From contig CM032794.1 of NCBI GenBank assembly GCA_019155185.1, positions 15,602,721 through 15,666,720 of the forward strand: 64,000 nucleotides of DNA, in the 5' to 3' direction. Of this stretch, positions 45,406 through 58,600 are shown piece after piece; positions within the stretch are counted from its first letter, which is position 1; every line of letters starts with the position of its first letter. The notes below the pieces were generated by a model. That model was not told the origin of the DNA, did not search any database, and was given only the letters and a program-made list of their open reading frames with translations. The translations under genes and the position numbers were made by a program. The stretch comes from Beaufortia kweichowensis. Its lineage: Eukaryota; Chordata; Actinopteri; Cypriniformes; Gastromyzontidae.

Positions 45406-45979
45406 TTAAATAACACTGAAACATCAACTGCTGCTATAAACAAAGATCTTTACCAGCTACATATAGCTCATGATTATCTATACTTTGATAAGCAGGGTCA
45501 CTGGTTCACTGCAGCGTGAAGTCCCACAAACCAAACGCAGTCGAATGTAATCATGAGACATAAAACTACACGATGACATCAGCCGGTCTGCACATTGTCT
45601 TCTGGTTTTATTGCTTTATATTCAGTGACGCAAAAGAGCGCGGATTAAATCGTAAACCGGAAAATCAGTGACTCCTACTTTGTTCCTCATCCTTCAACAG
45701 TTTGCATTCGGTTATCAATAAGCCATGAAATTGAGGCTATATAAAGATGAACGAGCAAAATGTAGGCCACCATCATAATTAGCTTGTGAGGGAAGGAAGC
45801 GAGGCCAATCAAAATCTGAAGCTCTTATCAAAATTCCAATGTTAATGATCCATTCTTGCTGTAAAACTGCTCAGGCCAGTCGAATCAATGCTCACTTAGA
45901 AACGGAGAAAACTGTGATAATTTTCTGAGACATCAGCTGGAATCGAGAGCATGCTTTGGAAAATAATGAATAGCGGGAT

Positions 45980-46089
45980 ATATATATCTATATGTAAATA
46001 TATATATCTATATGTAAATATATAGATATAAATATATAGATATATCCTAACTATCCTATATATATATATATATATATGCTAGGATAGTT
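45980..46089. repeat. TA-rich palindromic microsatellite
   Basis: ATATATCTATATGTAA is tandemly repeated, then AACTATCCTA (46049-46058), a pure TA run, and its inverse TAGGATAGTT (46080-46089). Cruciform-prone. Confidence 0.8.
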
Positions 46090-49000
46090 CTTAAAACTAA
46101 AATAGACTAGTAACTCTTAAAAAAGTAACTAGTAAAAAAGTAACTAGTAACTAAAAAGATCTAGTAACTAAACTTTGCTCAAACTCAACTGACTGAATTT
46201 GAAGTGAGCATGAAGACCCACAAGCCATTTGCTCGCTACAGTTTCCACTATATATTGGATAAGAGTCTTCCTGGGTCGTCATTTCAGCCATACATCCATC
46301 CCAGGATCAATAGTGTGCACTTGCATTAGAGACACATGTACCACACAAGTGGACTGACCAGAAGGAAGCACCCACAAAGACCAACCAGCATTGTCCGATC
46401 AATAACGGATATCTTTTAAAGCATTATGCTTCTCTGAGCATGATTCACACTACATTTAAGCAAAGAACAGATGCCACTGACATTTAAAAGTTTCACAAAC
46501 ACTCGTCTGTGACCTGTACAACGACAGATCATTCAGTACAGATTTATTCTTGGAAAGTGAGGGCATATGATATCATAAACTACTCAGTGAACAAATCAAT
46601 TCATACTTACTTCATGAAACCACTAAACAGACAAAGATTCTCCTAAGATTGAGATTTTTTACCTGACATTTAGTCAGATTCTAACTGTTTCTAATTAGAT
46701 TGTTTCGTATTCTGTAATATTAAATTAACTAAATTAACAGTATGATTTCTCTGAGCAACCCATTATCAATGAGACATTCTGCAAACAAATATAAATCACT
46801 ACAATTAGTGTTTAGATCTGCATTTTTCGAGAGAATAAACACACTTTGTGCAAATTTTGTAAAACACTGCCACCATGTGGTCAAATCAGAACCTACTGTT
46901 TATTGTGCAATAACAATAAAGAACAACGTACCAATCATACCAAGCCGAAGAAAGAATATGAAACAAAATTACTTTAAAGAGAGCTATAGCTGTTCTATTT
47001 CACATATACAAAAGCATCATATTTAATAAGAAATATGTGGTTTGCAAATATCAGTGCAATAAAACTTAAGGATGAAACCATCAAATCATATTCCACGATT
47101 ACTGCAACAACAAGTTGTCATATATGCCTGTATGTATGTGTTTAAAATAAAATAGACGTAGTTATTTTAACAATGAACAGTATAAAATTAAGACTTTTCC
47201 AACCTCAATCTCATTTATTTTAGAGGTGGGTAGTTTGCATTATTTTTTGTAATAGGATCTGCCACCGCCGCTGTGACATTAGGGATAGGGGCGGGGCTTT
47301 ATTGCTGCTATTTTAATCCTACTTTTGGGTACGCTTTACAATGTACGAATTCATGCGATTTATGAATTAATTACCTTATAAATTAATTAGGAAATACCCA
47401 CGAGAATATGCTGGATTTTCACATATTCTCAAAAAAGTCATATTCATAAATCTCAAAATTTAAGAATTATGAACAATTTTAATAGTATTTCCTCTTTCGT
47501 GGATGTTGCTACAAAAGCTCAACACAAAAATTTGCTGATGTAAAAAATGTGACGATATGCTGTGGTCTGCACTAAAAAAAAGACTTTTTGACTTGAAAAA
47601 AGACTTGAAACATTGGACCTTTAAAATGTCTTACCAATGCTATTATACAAACCCTGAGCTCTCTATAAACCTATGCCTCCACCAATCTAAGTTAATCATG
47701 TGTGTCAGTGGCCCTTCTTTTTTAATAATAATGTCTTAATTATATGAGCCTTTTCAATTATACAGCATTTTACAATTATATTAATGATGTACTATGGTAC
47801 ACACTGCACTGTAGTCTTAAATTTAAACCTCCATACATGATATAGATTTTTAAGGCCTTTAATAATCTTATTCTGAAAAAAACATTGTGCTAAAACGCAA
47901 ACATTCAAGATTTACTTCATTCTAGACTCAATTTAAAATAAGAGTTGTTATATAGCTTTAATCAATTTTCCCTAATAAATCTTTCTTCTTGATATTACTG
48001 TTTTTACCTGCATAAAAACAAAGCATAACAACAGTTATCCATTTGTGAGAACACCTGCCATTTTACATGTAACTCAAAAGATTGCCATAAGATGGCAGTA
48101 ATGATTCACTTTTATGCTAGACACTAAATATTACGTTCTCTTAAAAAAAACACATTTGGTTTTTAGTCTGGTGTTATGTGTTTGAGCTCTCAGGTGGTGC
48201 TACAAATATGATAAAGATCTATTAATTTATCTGATAATTTGCTGGAGTTTTAGCAGTCAATAAACAGCTATTGTATTCTTAATTTTGGTCAAACTAAATG
48301 TACATTTAAAGAAATCCCTGAATCATAGTAACTACTATTCACGAGGGTGATGTAAATCAGTTATTTGGCACTGTCTATTAACCATGAACTGGTTGCACAA
48401 TTAAGAATTTAAAATGTGATCCTTGTGAAAATTGGGAATTAAAATTTTAATGGGAATTATACTATACTGTATGTAGAACTAAATTCTACCAGTATAACAA
48501 TTTTGGGAAATTGACTGTTTGTTCACCCTGGTTCATGAAATGGTTAATAAAAATGAATAAAAAAATACAAGAAAATACATAACCTAAACACAAAATGACA
48601 TTTGAAATGACATTAGATACAGATATTTTGTTTTATTTATGTGTTTGTCTGTAAGGCCTATCAATTATTTCATAAACATTACAAAACGACATTTACATTT
48701 TGTCTGTACAAACTACAGCATATATTTCTGCAGTTACATAATTTTTTCACTTGCTTTTGACTCATTCCGTTCATTTAAATTTCTAATTGTTGTTCTGTAT
48801 TTAGTTTGGTGCTCACATTAGATTCTGCAAATGAATATGAATTTAAATCATTTTTTATAAGAATAGTGACCACAGTGCACATCCAAATAGGACAATGGCA
48901 AGGAAACAATTAGATGAGGATGAAATGTTTAGAGTAACCAAGAATAAGCCAAGAAAGATCAGCACGTTCACAAAGCATATAATCACAAATGTGAACACGT

Positions 49001-52000
49001 AATCCAGCCAGCCAGAATGAATGGTAAATTAACAGAATTCAGATTTGATTCATTCTCATCTTCTATTAAAACTATTCTGTGTACATTATATTCTTCTACG
49101 AAACAGGAACAAAATGCGTCTCACACTGACTAAAATATAGTGTTCTACATATGTATATATTCATGTTCAATATGTTTACATTGCTCTGTGCCTGAAGTAA
49201 TTGCAACTGACACAAAGGGCCCTAAAGCACAACCTAAAGAAAGACTTATTATGTTTCTACAGAGGCAGCTTCTTAATAGTCTTGTCTCCGTCTCATTAGA
49301 GCCATGCATCATTGACGTCTGTGTTAATAATGAGTTGATTGTGGTGCTTTGACCGGTGGCCTGTGAGAGAATGTGTGCTGTGATCAGATAGAAATTAAGG
49401 TTAAGTTGAGATTTCTGTAAGGGCCCTGTGTGAGGGGTAACATTGACATAGCTGACTGATCATACTGCCGGACAGGCTCTCGAGATAAGACTATGAAATG
49501 AATATGTATTAGATCAGAGCTTAATGGGCACGGGGAAAAGTTTGCAGTAGCCAAGATTTTACACCGGTTTTGGAATACATGACGATGATTAGAAACGTGG
49601 TCTGCTTGCCTTACCTTCACTCAGATCAGATAAGACAGACCAAAAAGCTACAAAGATCACATGTACTCGGTATTGTCTTCCAGCCACACTTTAAACATCA
49701 AACCGCCACTGTCTCTGGAGAGACACGGGCAGCATTGCGATGCGTGTTCACGCCTAACAAGCACCACGGGCTACCAGAGTCACTCCAGCCCGTTACTGCA
49801 GGAATTTCAACTCCTCTCTGCTCAACACTGTCACTAAAAACACAGAGGTACATTTGTATACCCTCTCACAAAGCTTTACTTGTTCCGTCCAACGAACGCT
49901 GTGGGACATGTTTAAGGAAAAAGCGGTCTCGCACAATATTAGCTTGTGTGATCAGCTGGCGTGGAATTAAAACAGATCTTTTCCAGAACACCTGTGTGTG
50001 AAAACTAACAACACCAAACTTCTCTTAGCACCTGATACTTTACTATTAATGGCTTTTATTGTGACATGCATTTCGATGAATTTCCTTGACAGATCCCAGA
50101 ATTGATGCTCAGTCAAACTAGGCCGACAACCAACTTTTCCGTGGACGAATCTCTTGATTTTCAGGATAATTTATGTTTTTACGTTGTCTAATCTCGTCCC
50201 GTCAAACTCCAACCGGAGGACATATTTTATCCCAACTGCATACGAAGAAAACGCATCTCATCACTTATGAAAACAACACATCACTCAAACTTTAAGCGCA
50301 ACGACCACTGGGCTCTCTCGGAACGATTTACAGAAAAGAAGAAAATATGCATCTGTCAGGACGTTCTGAAACGTCATTTGGCATCCCGGCAGATGAAATG
50401 GTGCTTTGTGCTCATGTCATGTGCCGTCTGTCTGTCTCTCTCCCTTTACTTTCTACAGGTGCTGCTTGACCTGAAAGGGAACAATGCTGGTGTTTTTGCT
50501 TAAGTATGAACAAAGCTTTTGTCTGGAGCTCTCAGAGGGAGGTCTAAAGGTCCGTTGCGGGCTTTGAACTATCAGGTCAAAGACTTCACAGTCCTGTATT
50601 GCCCCCGTGCCACATGGGACCACGGTCACATTTGTCCTTTTGATTGTCGTCCGTTTCTTTAAAGGCCCGGCTGAAACTATAGGTCATTTGGGTTCTTTTA
50701 TGTGGAGATACCAGATCTGACTCCACTCTTTCGTCTTGTGCCCTTCAAGCCCGACACTAGATATGTATTCTTGCCGGTAGAGTCCCTCTCCGCTGCTAGA
50801 ACAATTGAGATTCTACAAACACTAAGAAAAAAGGTCTTTTATATTTCAGGAAAAGTTGTAGGCGTGTGTTCATATCAGCTGAGAAAAGAGCAGGCCTTTG
50901 TCCATAAAATATGCAACAGCACCACACAGAATAGTAGAAAACACAGGTTTCTTTTGATGTAAGCTCCTTCAGTCGTACAGTACTGTATGTGTCTTCATTG
51001 AAATAGCCTGTGGATGTTTTAACCTTCTGTAAAACTAACCCCAGTGCCACTTTCTTTCTGTCTTCTCTCGACTTCAGTGGCACGCCACGGTGAGATCCAG
51101 ATAATGATCTTTATTTCATGAGGCTCTTTTCTCTCATCTGTTGAAGACTCTGATCCAGAGCAGATACTCAAGTCCTCCAGCCTGGATGGAGTCTCTTCTG
51201 TCTCTCTCGCTGTCACTGTGAAGACCTGCGATCTAAACACCTAGTCAACACTTACAGTAGTTTAAATAGATGTAAATCAGCACTGCAAATACTGATGATT
51301 TGCTTTATTGTCCATTTATTCTGTCTTATCTATGCAGGAGTGAAACTTAAATAGTTTCTTAAGGTGTGCTGTGGTTCTTTTTCACCTGTTGTCCCATACA
51401 GGTTTACACTACTACTACTTCCACTAGGAGTGAAATGTATCTGCATACAGCATTGTACATTTGCATGTGCTGTCTGTTTTGTTTAACACTAAAAAGGAAA
51501 TTATGCAAATCGGGTAACGGCTCAAACAAGCCGTTTCCTGCTTGTCACAGGATGGATCACGGTCTAAAAAACAGATTCGACAAAATGAGATCTGACAATC
51601 TGCAATTGGACCGAATAAAATGTGGAAGCTGAAAATACATAGGTAAATAAAGATAACGGAAAGGGAATAACATATATTTACTTTGACATCTGTTACGGCA
51701 ATAGAAAAGGAGAGTTCGCTACTACACAAAAGTGAATTCAATCACGACATTTAAAGAACGTCTGGTCAATGTCATGACTGCAATGAAGTCTGGAACTGCA
51801 CCTACTCTTTTCCTTACTGTTGCACTTGTGTATATGGTGAAGTGACAGTAAAATGATTTAATTTGACCTACTGTAATACAAATAATACATATTACTGTTA
51901 TTAACTTTGAAGCTTGCACAATGTTTTACCTCGAGCATGGTCAGTCAGCTGCCAACGGCTGTGTGAAGTCTGTGGAACTGTGTAGCCTTTATTAGTATTC

Positions 52001-52479
52001 ATGTAACAGAACAAGCCTTTGATGTATCCAATGTTCTCTTCAGCCACATCTAGATTTAATGAGACCTGAAATCCACCTTTTTAATAGCCGTGAAAACTCC
52101 AGACAACAGTAAATTGTATTTGTTCACCTGGCTGAGCAGCTCCAACACACTTAGTGATACTTGACTGATATGTTGTTTACTGTATATAAATATACCGGTT
52201 CGCATAAAGGTGGTAGTTCATTATACAAGACCTTCTTAATCCCCCTTAATGAAACAGCTCTATGTTGTGAGTAATAGTGCCTGGAGCTAAACACGCTTGT
52301 ATAATTGATCACTCCAGGTCAGTCCTCGCAAAGCATTTATTATCGTAACAAAGATATACATCTCTCTTGTTCACTCTGAATTTATCTGATGTCTCTATTG
52401 GTTATAACACACTGAACTTACTGTGTTCTCCATCAAAAGTACTGATTCAAAAGGTCTGTACTCTCCTATAGTGAGCCAG

Positions 52480-52880
52480 CGTTCGCTTGACATCACACCA
52501 GATCCGACTGTCTGCGTGCCGACACAGTGCAGGTGTTTAAGGCTGTGATGATGTAATTGGCCACAAGGGGGGAAAGACAAGAGGACGGCAGCCACTGATC
52601 TGATCCCCTGGTTATTGATTTCTCAGTCTAGCTCTAACGAAAATAATTGCCACATGTAATGTATTATTCAATTACAAGACAGAGCGCTCAAGTTCAGGAG
52701 TTTGATGGTCCTTCACAGAGGCGCCATAGATAATTCAACAGCGAGACCCCATTAAGAGGCGCTGATATTAAATGCCCTGTGTTAAAGCTCAGATTTATTA
52801 GATTCGTCCTCAGCTCAAACTTTCCAATATGCGGGCCTTTGTGTGTTTGAGCGGAGGGGAATGAGCGCCGATAGAATATT
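52480..52880. promoter_or_regulatory. candidate conserved non-coding block
   Basis: Repeat-free, moderately GC-rich, with ATGTAATTGG, ATTCAATTACA and GCGCCATAGATAATTC. No open frame of note. Texture-based call only. Confidence 0.28.
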
Positions 52881-53194
52881 CTTCCATCTTTTATTTATTC
52901 AGCATAAGCATCTTTTTTTGGTTGAGCGAGTTATATAGCTACAGTAGTATAAGACAGAGAAAGCCTTAATAAGGGAAAAAAAGAAAAATTTTATTGAAAA
53001 GCAAGTTTCCATAGTTGAGGAAAAGTTTTTTCTAGGCTGTGTTTCCAAACTCTAATATTAAATCCCAAAAAATTATATATTAAAATTTAATACATAGTGT
53101 TTATGTAAGAGGTTACCCTATATTTTTAAATAATTAAAAAATAGAGTTTTTTAAATGAGTTAAAAAACTGTTAGAAAAATAGGTAACACTTTAC

Positions 53195-53667
53195 ATCCAC
53201 ATGCACAATAAAATATTATAATAAATATTTTTCACTAAAATTACTGTAACAAGCTGTAACTATTACACTTTTAAATACATTTATTTTCATATAAATATCA
53301 TATATTGATATATTTTGGTAACACCTTACAATAAGGCGCTATTTGTTAACAATAGTAAATGTATTAGCTAATAACGGACAATTTAGTTTCAGAATTAATT
53401 AATTAATTCAGAATTGATTAATTCTTGGTAATGTTAGTTCATGGTGCATTAGTAAATGGTGTATTAGTATTGTTCATTGTTAGTTTATTTTAGCTAATGC
53501 ATTAACTAATTGTTAACAAATAGCACCTTATTGTAAGGTGTTACCAAAATATATCAATATATGATATTTATATGAAAATAAATGTATTTAAAAGTGTAAT
53601 AGTTACAGCTTGTTACAGTAATTTTAGTGAAAAATATTTATTATAATATTTTATTGTGCATGTGGAT
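53195..53667. repeat. near-perfect 159-bp inverted repeat (fold-back element)
   Basis: Left arm 53195-53353 and right arm 53509-53667 are reverse complements with one difference I can find (GGCGC against GGTGC), around a 155-base loop. The inner part of the arms (GGTAACACCTTACAATAAGG) and the diverged loop are those of a common teleost fold-back MITE, possibly Angel-like. The outer 119 bases are the duplicated, exactly matching flank. Confidence 0.9.
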
Positions 53668-53876
53668 GATACAGCTTTTGAGAATTAATTGGTATTGCAA
53701 ATAATAAATTGTTATCAACTACTTTTTTAAAGTAACCTTATCTTTTGTACTCATAAAATATTTGTCTAATATATTTTAAAAGATTTTACTATAATAAACC
53801 TGTGGCAAATTAGTAAAAAGGCATTAAACAAAACAACATTTTGCTGTTAAAGCTTCATACACACAATGCCACGTCA

Positions 53877-53961
53877 AAGGAATAGTGCACTAAAAATAGG
53901 ACCCCATTGACTTGACCACAGTAATTTTTATTCCTACTATGAAAAGTCAACTATTCCTTAA
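53877..53961. mobile_element. short MITE fragment
   Basis: AAGGAATAGT at the left and ACTATTCCTT at the right are inverted. The ends match those of the element in cyp2r1 intron 2 (32648-33414), so this is a strongly deleted relative. Confidence 0.5.
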
Positions 53962-54949
53962 GACTGTATTATACTGTTAAAGTATTACAACTGTAGTTAC
54001 TGTGGTTATTTGGGCAGAAATGTAAGTTCTCTAAAAGCAAATGTACACTAAGCCAATAAGCTGATGACACATTTTAGATGTATGGTTGTACATGTTCTTT
54101 AGCAGTCAGATCCCTACAGCTATCGATCATCCTCACTGCATCATTAAGTCCTTATGGAGACAGAATACACATTATGACCCCTCTGACAGCATTTTCTCTG
54201 TAGAGCGATGCTTTAAACAAAATTTCCTGTAGGGCCTTGTGGACCTTTTATCTGAGTGATGTGAAGATGAATATTAGCTGAAAGATCTGCCTTTACCAGT
54301 GACATGGGACTACACAGCTGACTGATCTTAAAACAGTTTGAGAAGTTCACGCTATTCAGCTCCAGCTCTTTCCAGACCAGTGTTTTTGGACAGTTGAGAT
54401 GTTTTCCTCTGGGAACAGTGGATTTGTTCATGCTCTCGCTCTTCTGTTCCTCATCAAACACAGTCCATGTTCTTAAAACACTCAGATGACTCCCAAGGGT
54501 GGGTTCACCCTGCATTTCCACGCAGAAACAGAGCTTGAAACGGTCGCCTCTAAAACACTTCCCTTGTTTTTAGATCTGAACAAAAAGCACAAAAGCAGAG
54601 AAGGCCCAAAAGTGTGGGACCACTGTGTTGTGTTAACAAGAAGACATCGCGCCCAGATCAATAAAACAAGGGCTGGTTGGCTATAACGTTGCGTCCCATC
54701 TGCAAATGACAATTTAATCTGACACGCTTTCTGCCAAAGACTACGAGAGCGAATTACGTTGAAGTGCAAGCTAAACATCAAAGTCATGTACACATGGTGG
54801 TATCCATCAAGTACACAAAATGTTCATTTGGCATAGGGCTGGGACTGATCTAAAAAAAGATCATACTCATAATCATTCCAGTCCTCAAGAGCAAACATGC
54901 ATTTAGTATACATATTAATGATCCGTTAATTAAAACAAAAAGAACCGAC

Positions 54950-55680
54950 GGATCAAACGCGTACAACGGCTCTTGAGCTCTCGCTGTCATCACTCGGCTC
55001 AGCACACAGCGTTAATGACAATCTCCTCCAAAACAGTTGTTTACAACCTCGTGTTTGCCGAACACCCACACGTGTTCGTTTTTATCGCCGCGCTTAATTG
55101 GCACATGATGTAGCTACACGAGTTCAGTCAGCTTGCGTGAAAGGACGCTGTTGTTTCCAAGTCTTTATTATGATGACATGGCACTCATGTTCATTAAACT
55201 TTCACATTCCATTTTCATTAGGATGAATCTCATTCTGCAAACGAACGGTTACTGCAGAAGAATCAAACCCCTGCGAGCCATCACAGGGGAGTCCCAAAGT
55301 CTGTATTAATTATCAGGAATGCGGTCTCGATCGAAGATGTTAATTGCACTGATGGTCGGCTATGCCGGGAATTGCGGCTGCATTTCATGCAGGGATAATA
55401 AAAATGAATTTTTAAACAAAGGGATCTTAAAATAATATCTAATCTACAGAGAATACCCTACTTCAAAGGCAAAGCCCAACGCTTTGAAATTTAGCTTTGT
55501 GGTCCGAAATGTTAAAGAGAAGCCTTGTGAATCTTTCAGTCTGTTCAACTTTGTCAAAGGGGTGTACGAAGAAGAAAACAAGAGTTAATTAACAGTTATT
55601 ACGAACCCTTTCAACTTTTATTTGACTTTCAAATATTAGCATTTATATATAAACTATGCTCTCGGCATCCGCAAATGAGC
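54950..55680. promoter_or_regulatory. candidate conserved non-coding block
   Basis: Repeat-free, with TTAATTGG, TATTAATTATC, TGTTAATTGCAC and CATTTTCATTAGG. The sequence texture (balanced composition, clustered TAAT cores) is like vertebrate developmental enhancers. Unverified. Confidence 0.3.
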
Positions 55681-58600
55681 TTGCACATAACTCATTTAAT
55701 TGGGCTCCATTGTGCATCTTTCTGAAAAATCATCTATTCAAAAATCTATTGAGTGTAATCGTGGCTCACGGATAGAAATAGTTAGTGATGAAATGTATGA
55801 ATTTTGTTGCGTTAAAAGGAGGATAATAAAGGTGGACATGAATGAAATGCATTCTTTACGTGGTAATGACTATTACACAATTAAAGAGAATATTTTAATG
55901 ACCTTCAGAGGGACTTGCCTCATACAGTATTCTGAGTATAACTATAAAATTAAGGAAATGTTGAAAAAAGAACAATTTTGAACTTTTTGGGGTAGACCTT
56001 CTTAAATGATGTTATTCCTGAAACAATAGCTAACAATGAATCTTCCTTTATTTCCATTGTAGTCCTTTAATCCAAATGCTCATTAAGAAACCACCCTTTT
56101 GCTGAAAGTCTGCACTATCCACCTCTCTTCCTCTAACCTCTTCAAGTCCTCCCCCATCACCCCACCCCTGTCAGCACCCATTTCGCCTGATGGAACTGAT
56201 CAAACGCACCTGCCAAGCATCGCTGACATTCCAGCGCATTTGCTAATTATCTTCAAAGACTCGCAGACTTTGCTCCTAATGGAGGAGATTAGATTTGACC
56301 CAAAGAAGGGGCCAGGACGGTCGTACATTACAATGCTATTTATTTACAAATTTGTGGGAGGAAGAACATATCATCATTTATAAAGGGCAAAACAAACGCT
56401 TCCCATTCTGTTTTTGTGTGTTTGTTTCTTCACACACTGCCAAAGAATACAAAGCTTGCATTTGCAGAGCGAGATATTCTGAGGTTAAAACGTTGAATTG
56501 TGGGTGGTATTGTAGTAATTCAGCAGCTTTTGAGTTCAAAGCTCATTTACATTGCAGTTAATGTGCTTTTAGTCTAGGGATTTTAGCATTAATAGCGCAG
56601 AACAAAGCAGAAACAACAAAGGAAGCCCCTCAAATTATATTTAGCACAGTTATATCATTAGAAAATAGAGCTTTAATTGTGCACTTATGGGAACGAGACT
56701 TTTAACAAATAGCCAATTACTTTTTTTATTAACCATGAGTGAAACATTATACATGTAGAGATTCATCAGACCACCCACTCCAGATATACGACGATACAAA
56801 TACTTTTTGCTTATCCTTACCCCATTCTAAGAGCGGCAGAAGTCTTTTCATCGACACACTGCTATTTGGTGTTCTATCTCTTTCCACCTAAAGGAGGATG
56901 TGACGGGTGGGGTTGTGTGAATATTAAAGGACTAGCGGCAGGGGGTGACAAGATCTTTCCTCCCACTTCACACTCATGGTGTCGTGCGGCTATGATTATT
57001 TCATCTGACTGTGTTTCCGCCGCTCTCAGATACTCTGTTTTTCACACTCTCGCTCTAAACATTCACACGGGAGCGTTACGAGATGTGATGCTGACCGATC
57101 AGACATTCTCATTATACTCTCTAGTTGTGACACTGTGCGGGTGAATTGTGGATCGTAATTGTTTTAAATGGCAAAACGCTGAATTGCTGCTGTACACATT
57201 GCATTTATTAAGGGACATGAATGTGGTGATATGTCTTCACAAGCATTCAAATCCTCTAGTGTACAATTCAATTGAGTGATGCGCAGACATGATGCTTTGA
57301 GTTTTTTAAGTTCAGTTCTGAAGTGAATCTGTCATCACTCCGTGTAAGTGCTGCTCATTAATACATATTTAACAGTCTGGAAGGGGAGGGCTTTAGAAAT
57401 CTATTATATTTGTGGGGGACAAAAGAGGTGTTGATGTCAAAATGAGTGTGTGATGTGTGAAATTATGTTTCAAGTAAAACAATGGACAGTCATATTACTA
57501 TTTAAACAGTCAGCAACAATTACACAGTAACAATAAATATCTAGTTTTCATAAATTATTTCATATCTATGTAAACCTGCATTTTTTCAAATCTTCAAATA
57601 TATGTTTGACTTCATAAACATGAAACCATATTAGCTTCTGAAAAAATAACTTTATATACATGAATATACATCTGAAGATCAGAAGAATGACATGAAGACA
57701 CATAAGGAAACACGCATGAAGACATGTTTTTTTCTCTAGCAGCTACAGGGACTCTAGATTTGTTTAATTAACATCAAATTGTAAATAATTTCTGTGTGAA
57801 TGTTGGCAAATGTTTGATATGGTTTTAATCTATTCATCCTTGTTGTCTGCTTACATTACTACATGTATGTAACATTAAGTTAACTAGCTAGATGTTGTCC
57901 TTAGTTTTTTATATCCTCAATATCATCTATTTTGTGCTGCTGTACACATAGTAATATTAATATTGGTTAAGAGTTACAGTAAATCTACTATGCGATTTAA
58001 TTATTGGTGCACTAATTATTTTACATACAGTGGGTTCTACATTTCTGAGAGCACTAATTAAAATGCTTCTATTTTGCATGTTTCTAATTTGAAACAAAAA
58101 TAATAATTGCAGATTGTATATGTAATATTACAGTACATATTGTGTTATATTATATATTATATTACATTTTGATAGAAACTTTGAACTTCATGAACTTCAT
58201 TCTTTGATTTGTATTTGAATGTTGCTCTATTGTTTAATGACTTCAAAAGTGCAAGTGCAAAACCTGACAATCCATGCTGTCCAATCAGACATCCTAAAAA
58301 GCATCTTGTACATAGGAGGTAACAGGGTCAAAGTCACAAACTTGCTTATTTGATTAGTGACTTAGAAACAGAGCAGAATCTGAAAATATTTATTTTTCTC
58401 ATTAAACCATGGTTACATTTTAAATGTTTTAAATTTCTAAACAAATTCTGTTATTTTAATGTTTACATTGCATTTCCAATGTACATCATAAAAAGTGCTA
58501 TACTAATAAAAGCATTCGGCACCGTGTTACTTTCTATATATTTTGCATATATTCAAACATTGTTTTAACCGCTGTCTAACAATCTATTTCAGTCTAACAA

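Noticed and set aside
55700..55981. A 93-codon plus-strand frame
   Set aside because: Charged, plausible-looking peptide but no family match, no splice partners and AT-rich codons typical of chance frames.
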